Assembly (NCBI RefSeq): GCF_009870125.1
Contig: NC_046681.1
Location: 3,410,001-3,474,000, forward strand
DNA from: Drosophila pseudoobscura
Taxonomy: Eukaryota; Arthropoda; Insecta; Diptera; Drosophilidae
Length of the DNA: 64,000 nucleotides
Reading direction: 5' to 3'
Each line of letters begins with the position of its first letter. Positions within the stretch are counted from its first letter, which is position 1. Below are positions 59,665-64,000 of this stretch, in pieces. The position numbers and the translations under genes are program-made. Under the pieces are notes generated by a model. The model was not told the DNA's origin and ran no database searches. It saw nothing but the letters and a program-made list of their open reading frames with translations.

Positions 59665-61688
59665 ATGTCGATGTCTACCTTCAACTTTGCGAGCATGGCG
59701 GCCCAAATTACCGAAGAACAGGGCATATCATTCCAGGACAAGGGCAAAACCTGGAACTCTGCATCGGATGGTGAGTGGCGAACGACGCCAAACATTGCAG
59801 ACTGAAATTTACGCTCTTTATGCTGTTGCACAGTTCAGGACGTGGTGGATGCTCTCAACAACCAAGCCAAGGTTCATTTCCTGATCCTTGATGGCAACAC
59901 GCTGGGAGTGGAGGCAGCCGTTGCCATTGGGGAGGCCCTGAAGCGTCATCCGGAGTTCCGCAAGGCGCTGTGGAAGAATATGTTTACGAGCCGTCTTAAA
60001 AATGAAATTCCAGACGCTTTAAAGCACCTTGGAGCTGGTCTCATTGAAGCAAAAGCAAAACTGACGGTTTTGGATCTGAGCGACAATGCCCTCGGCCCCA
60101 ATGGCATGCGTGGACTGGAAGCGTTTCTGCGCTCGCCAGTCTGTTACTCGCTTCAGGAGCTGCACCTCTACAACTGTGGCCTTGGCTCCGAGGGCGGTGC
60201 CATGTTGTCCAGGGCTCTCATCGATCTTCATGCTAATGCGAAAAAGGCGGGAACGCCGCTCCAGCTCCGTCTCTTTATGGGCGGACGTAATCGCCTAGAG
60301 GATGCCGGCGCGAAGGCAATGGCCAACGCCTTTGCCACTCTGAAAACGTTCCAGGAGATTGTCCTGCTACAGAACTCTATATACTTGGAAGGGGTTAAAG
60401 CTCTGGCTGATTCCTTTAAGGCGAATCCACACCTGCGAGTGCTTAATATGTACGACAACACCCTGAAGTCCAAGGGAGCTGATGAGATCGCCGAAGTTAT
60501 TAAAAGCCTAACAATGTAAGTATAGTACTGTATGGAATCCTTTCTAATGAAATTACTTATTCCCCCTGCAACTTATGCCACACAGGCTTCGGGAGATCAA
60601 CTTTGGCGACTGCCTTATAGGCACGAATGGCGCCTACCAAATCGCCGAGGCCTTGGAGAACTCGAATTATGATTTGGAGGTGATTGACCTAAGCTCCAAT
60701 GAGATCAACTCTGATGGCGGTCTGGTGCTGGTTACGGCCATCCAGAACAAGCCCAAGCTGCGTGTGCTCAACATTGATAGCAATTGCTTCGGAGAGGAGG
60801 GCTGCGCGCAGATCATCGAGCAGATGTCCATGTATCCGAATGCTGTTGCTCTGCAACCTTTAGAGAATGACGAGGGTGAGATGGAGGGCGAAGAGTCTAT
60901 TGAGGAGGAGGAGGAGGAAGAGGAGGAAAATGGCGACGAGTACGATGAAGGAAACGACGAGTACGACGAGCACGAGCACGCCAATGACACGACCGAAGAG
61001 GCAGACGAAGATGACGAGGAGTACGCCGAAGAGACCGCCTATGTGACCACCACTGCATACACCACAAAGGTTTGTTACCGCGACAATGCACCGAAGCGAA
61101 TGATTCTCCTGTAACCCATCTATCTATTCAGTTGTTCAACGAGTCGATAAACCCCAAAGCCAGCGACAGCAAGAGCTGTAACCCCGAACAGTTCTGCCTG
61201 AGCCAGACGCCCTGCTCCCTTCAACAGTTCGAGTCCCTCGACGACGAGAATAAGCTGCAGGCCCTACAGGCGATTATAAATGTGAGTTGGCCTTTGTCCC
61301 ACATGCCTCACCACACCGCTGACACGCCTTTCTTTCACTTCTCTATTTTCTTGCACAGCAATTCACCGATGACAACCATTTGCTGCTCCTCGTCTTCACC
61401 ACACTGAAGTGCGCGCATTTGTCGCAGTTATCTCAGCCGGCTCTAGAGCTCGCCGTTTCGCTCTTCCAGGCCACCTTCGACTATGCCGTAAAAACCAAGC
61501 AGGAGACTCGTGTCGTGAACTATGTCCTGAAGCAGTTGGGCCTATTGCGCTGCGAAGAGGCGTTCAAGACAGAGTACGATGTGAAGAGTTGCCGCTACGC
61601 CCTTCGCGAGGCTCTGCAAAAACCGCAGTTCGCCAATGACAACATCAAAAATACATTTAAGCTATTTCTGGATAAAGTCGATGCATAA
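59665..61688 (+). CDS. RanGAP: Ran GTPase-activating protein (583 aa)
   Basis: Activates GTP hydrolysis by Ran in the cytoplasm and so maintains the gradient that drives nuclear transport. Exons 59665-59770, 59834-60515, 60586-61069, 61132-61281 and 61359-61688 are phase-consistent. Structure: N-terminal leucine-rich repeats to about residue 350 (LTVLDLSDNALGPNGMRGLE, LRVLNMYDNTLKSKG, LEVIDLSSNEINSDGG), an acidic Glu/Asp block at about 356-415 in exon 3, and the helical C-terminal domain ending KLFLDKVDA. The second exon must start at 59834 (after CACAG, not the TTCAG five bases later) to keep frame. The gene is full length, near the 596 aa of D. melanogaster. In that species a truncated tandem duplicate is the Segregation Distorter product; no second copy lies in this window. 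AATAAA follows at about 61807. Confidence 0.97.
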
Positions 61689-62598
61689 ACTGGTCCCAAA
61701 TTATGACTCAAAATCAGTTTAAATTTGATCAAATTCCCCTTTGTTGGAGAAAATACATGCGTATGACTTATTTATAGTTATTTTAATTTCGGCACCCGAC
61801 AGTTTGAATAAAACCATGCTCTGCCCAAAGGAAAACACTGAAAACCGCACTTTCCGGCCAATACTACACTAGATCAAACAACGCTCCGACATGAACCTTT
61901 TGAATCACACGCCACAATTATAATACCCAATCCAATCCCCGGAAAGTATCTTCAATCGTCAAAAATGCGACTACACTTTTTGTTTTTCCTTTAATGTGGT
62001 CATAATCTTTTGATATGGTTAGCACTTTGTTTTTACCTAGAGAAATAACCAAATCCATCAGCGCGAGATCGATCAACTAGCGACTAGGAGAACTCAATTA
62101 GTTCTAATGAGATCTGCTGAGATGAACGGCTTGCGCCTGGCCGTTCACGCAGTCCTCAGACGTGCCATCATGGCTTTGGCTGATGGAAAGAGAGGAGTCG
62201 CGCTCGAATTGGGTAAAATTATTTATTTACATGAAAAAATTGTACGACTCTAAAAACTATGTTTATAAAACATGTTAATACATCGATAGTATGTGTATGC
62301 GTATTTCTGCTGGTGGATTATTCGCTGCTATCCGACTGAGAACAGCTACAGTAGACGAATGTAATGAAGTGGTTTCCTAAAATACAAATTAAAATACCAA
62401 AAATAAACATTGATTGATGATCGGGGGGTAGCAGGAGCAGGAGACTCAGCGGACAATGGGTAGTATAAACAATCAAGCCATCGGATTGTTGCCAATGGGA
62501 CAGGACAGGACAGTCTCCGAGATGCTTGCCAAATACTTTTCATAGAATTATGCGAAACAGGAGACCTTGAAACGATTTTCTTGTGCGTTTCGTTTCCC
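61689..62598. other. Convergent 3' space of RanGAP and Top2
   Basis: Untranslated and spacer sequence for both genes. TTATTTATTT at about 62219-62228 gives minus-strand AATAAA for Top2. No other gene is seen. Confidence 0.5.
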
Positions 62599-64000
62599 TC
62601 AGAAATCGAAATCGGAATCATCATCATCATCATTTACATCGTCCTCATCGCTCTCGATAACGGCGCGCTTCTTCTTTGGCTGGGATTTCTTCTTGGATCC
62701 GCTACTGCTGTCCTCGTCGCGTGTGCGCTTGACCGGTCGTTTAATGGGAGAATCGCCGTCATCATCCTCGCCGCCGCTTGTCTTCCCATCAGATGCCGCG
62801 GCAGCGGATTCCTCTTCATCGGAGATGAGAGCGCTGTAATCGATTTTCTTGCTTGCCGCCCTGCGACCAGGACGCACTGCTCGCGGCTCCACTTCCGCGA
62901 CTTCCACGCATTCGACATCGTCCGAGCTGTCATTGCCATGTCCTTTCTTGGCCTAGGAGCGATATAACATTTAATTAATTAATAAATAAGAATTATATTC
63001 GATGTCTTATGCTCACCTTGGCCTTGCTGAAATCAAGCTTTCCCTGCTTCAAGGCGCCACCATTCTCCTTCTTCTGGCGCGGCTTCTTCTCGGCCGGTTC
63101 CTTCTTGGCGGCCGGCTCCTTTTTGACGGCTGGTGCCTTTTTGGCCTTTGGAGATATTTTTGGTCCAGACTCGACCAAAGCATCGAACTCGTCCACCTCC
63201 TCGACCTTAGTTTCACCCGGTTCAGATTTGACTGCTTTGCCCGTTGGCTCCTTCTTGGCTCTGGTGGCTAGCTTGGCCGCCGCTGCTGTCTTCTTGACAA
63301 TTTCATCGGTTACCTTGAACTCGACACGCTCGCCATCTGGGTCGGGGAATACGTCCCCGGTGGGAGCCGCCGCCGCGCCTTTGACCTTCCTACCCTTGGC
63401 CGTGGTAGTCTTCTGGCCCTTCATGGCCTTGGCTGTCTTCAGATTGACGCCCTGCTCTTCGAGTCGCTCCTTCTCCTCAACCTCGTTCAACTTCTGCTCC
63501 AGGGCATCGAGATCATCCAGCCAGAGCTGGTGGGGAGTCCGCTTGCGCAGGTTGTCCAGCTCGCTCAGCTTATAGTCGCGCTGCTTGAGCAACTCGTTCT
63601 TCTTCTCCTCGGTCAGCATCCACATGGACATGCCTAAGAGGTAGTCGAACTTCTTAACGTCCGTTAGCTTCTTAAAGGCTTTGTCGGGGTCGACCTCCTT
63701 TTTGACATCCTTCTTGCTGCTGCTCGGAGCCGCCTGTTCGCCCTCTTCGTCCTCCTCCTCCTCGTTCTCCGGCTCGGCATCCTCCATCTTGATGCGGCGC
63801 TGCCACTCCTTGACTGGGTCCGGACGATACCCGCGCTTCGTCAGCTCGTCGCACATGGCCTTGCGCTGCTTGTTCTCCACCACCAGCGTTTTCTCGCACT
63901 TTTCCAGAATAAAGCGAGCCTGATCGCTCAGTCGGTCCGCCAATGCCGTCAGCTGGCCCACTAAATACTCCTTCCTGCGGCCGTAGTACTCCACGCGCAG
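62599..64000 (-). CDS. Top2: DNA topoisomerase II, C-terminal part (cut by window end)
   Basis: ATP-dependent type IIA topoisomerase that passes one duplex through another. The window holds the last two exons: 63017-64000 (in frame at the edge) and 62599-62952, together 445 aa. The first residues, LRVEYYGRRKEYLVGQLTAL, are the end of the catalytic core, the long coiled-coil leading to the C-gate, followed by KFDYLLGMSMWMLTEEKKNEL, typical of eukaryotic Top2. The remainder is the charged, poorly conserved C-terminal domain, with KEP/KKEPA repeats and an acidic end (ESDEDDVNDDDDDSDFDF) that carries nuclear-localisation and phosphorylation sites in this family. It is convergent with RanGAP, as in 37D of D. 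melanogaster. Confidence 0.97.

Noticed and set aside
59665-61688. Segregation Distorter-type truncated RanGAP duplicate
   Set aside because: Only one RanGAP copy is present and it is full length; the neighbouring insert resembles arrow, not RanGAP.

Overview
The window is nuclear DNA of a Drosophila fly, most likely obscura group. The evidence is short introns with GT..AG ends, fly core-promoter motifs, fly protein families, and one roughly 1 kb interspersed repeat of a type I associate with obscura-group genomes (inference). The run of Paxillin, a C-type lectin, RtcB, Rab9, a CRAL-TRIO protein, Hs2st, RanGAP and Top2 corresponds, from family knowledge, to polytene region 37D of D. melanogaster (Muller element B). 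That is the region of the Segregation Distorter locus.

Layout. 86-2077 (-): a small secreted Gly-rich protein with a TATA/Inr promoter and a non-coding first exon. 2905-5282 (-): a peroxisomal acyl-CoA oxidase ending in SKL. 6521-8106 (+): a TPR protein. About 8550-9640: a repeat whose ends suggest a Helentron/DINE-1 relative. 13760-37584 (-): Paxillin, spread over about 24 kb, with three alternative first coding exons and two alternative last exons. A C-type lectin (31014-31634, +) lies inside its first intron on the other strand. 38234-38959 (+): an F-box-like protein. 39837-41424 (+): the RNA ligase RtcB, with a tandem copy of an unnamed repeat directly upstream. 43079-45335 (+): Rab9. 46492-48149 (-): a CRAL-TRIO lipid carrier. 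53834-55128 (-): heparan sulfate 2-O-sulfotransferase. 59665-61688 (+): RanGAP. 62599-64000 (-): the 3' part of topoisomerase II, cut by the window edge.

The oddest stretch is 55.3-59.6 kb, between the divergent genes Hs2st and RanGAP. It carries a decayed, intron-containing fragment of the Wnt co-receptor gene arrow (LRP5/6), an unrecognised 134-codon ORF and other broken coding-like pieces. It is bracketed by two same-orientation copies of the repeat that also precedes RtcB. This looks like a DNA-level duplication or capture associated with that repeat.

The genes are mostly unrelated housekeeping functions: peroxisomal beta-oxidation, focal adhesion, RNA ligation, vesicle traffic, nuclear transport, DNA topology and glycosaminoglycan sulfation. 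They are neighbours by synteny, not parts of one pathway. Exon joins were worked out by hand from reading frame, splice sites and phase. Nothing was searched or aligned by computer, and quoted relatives are from memory.
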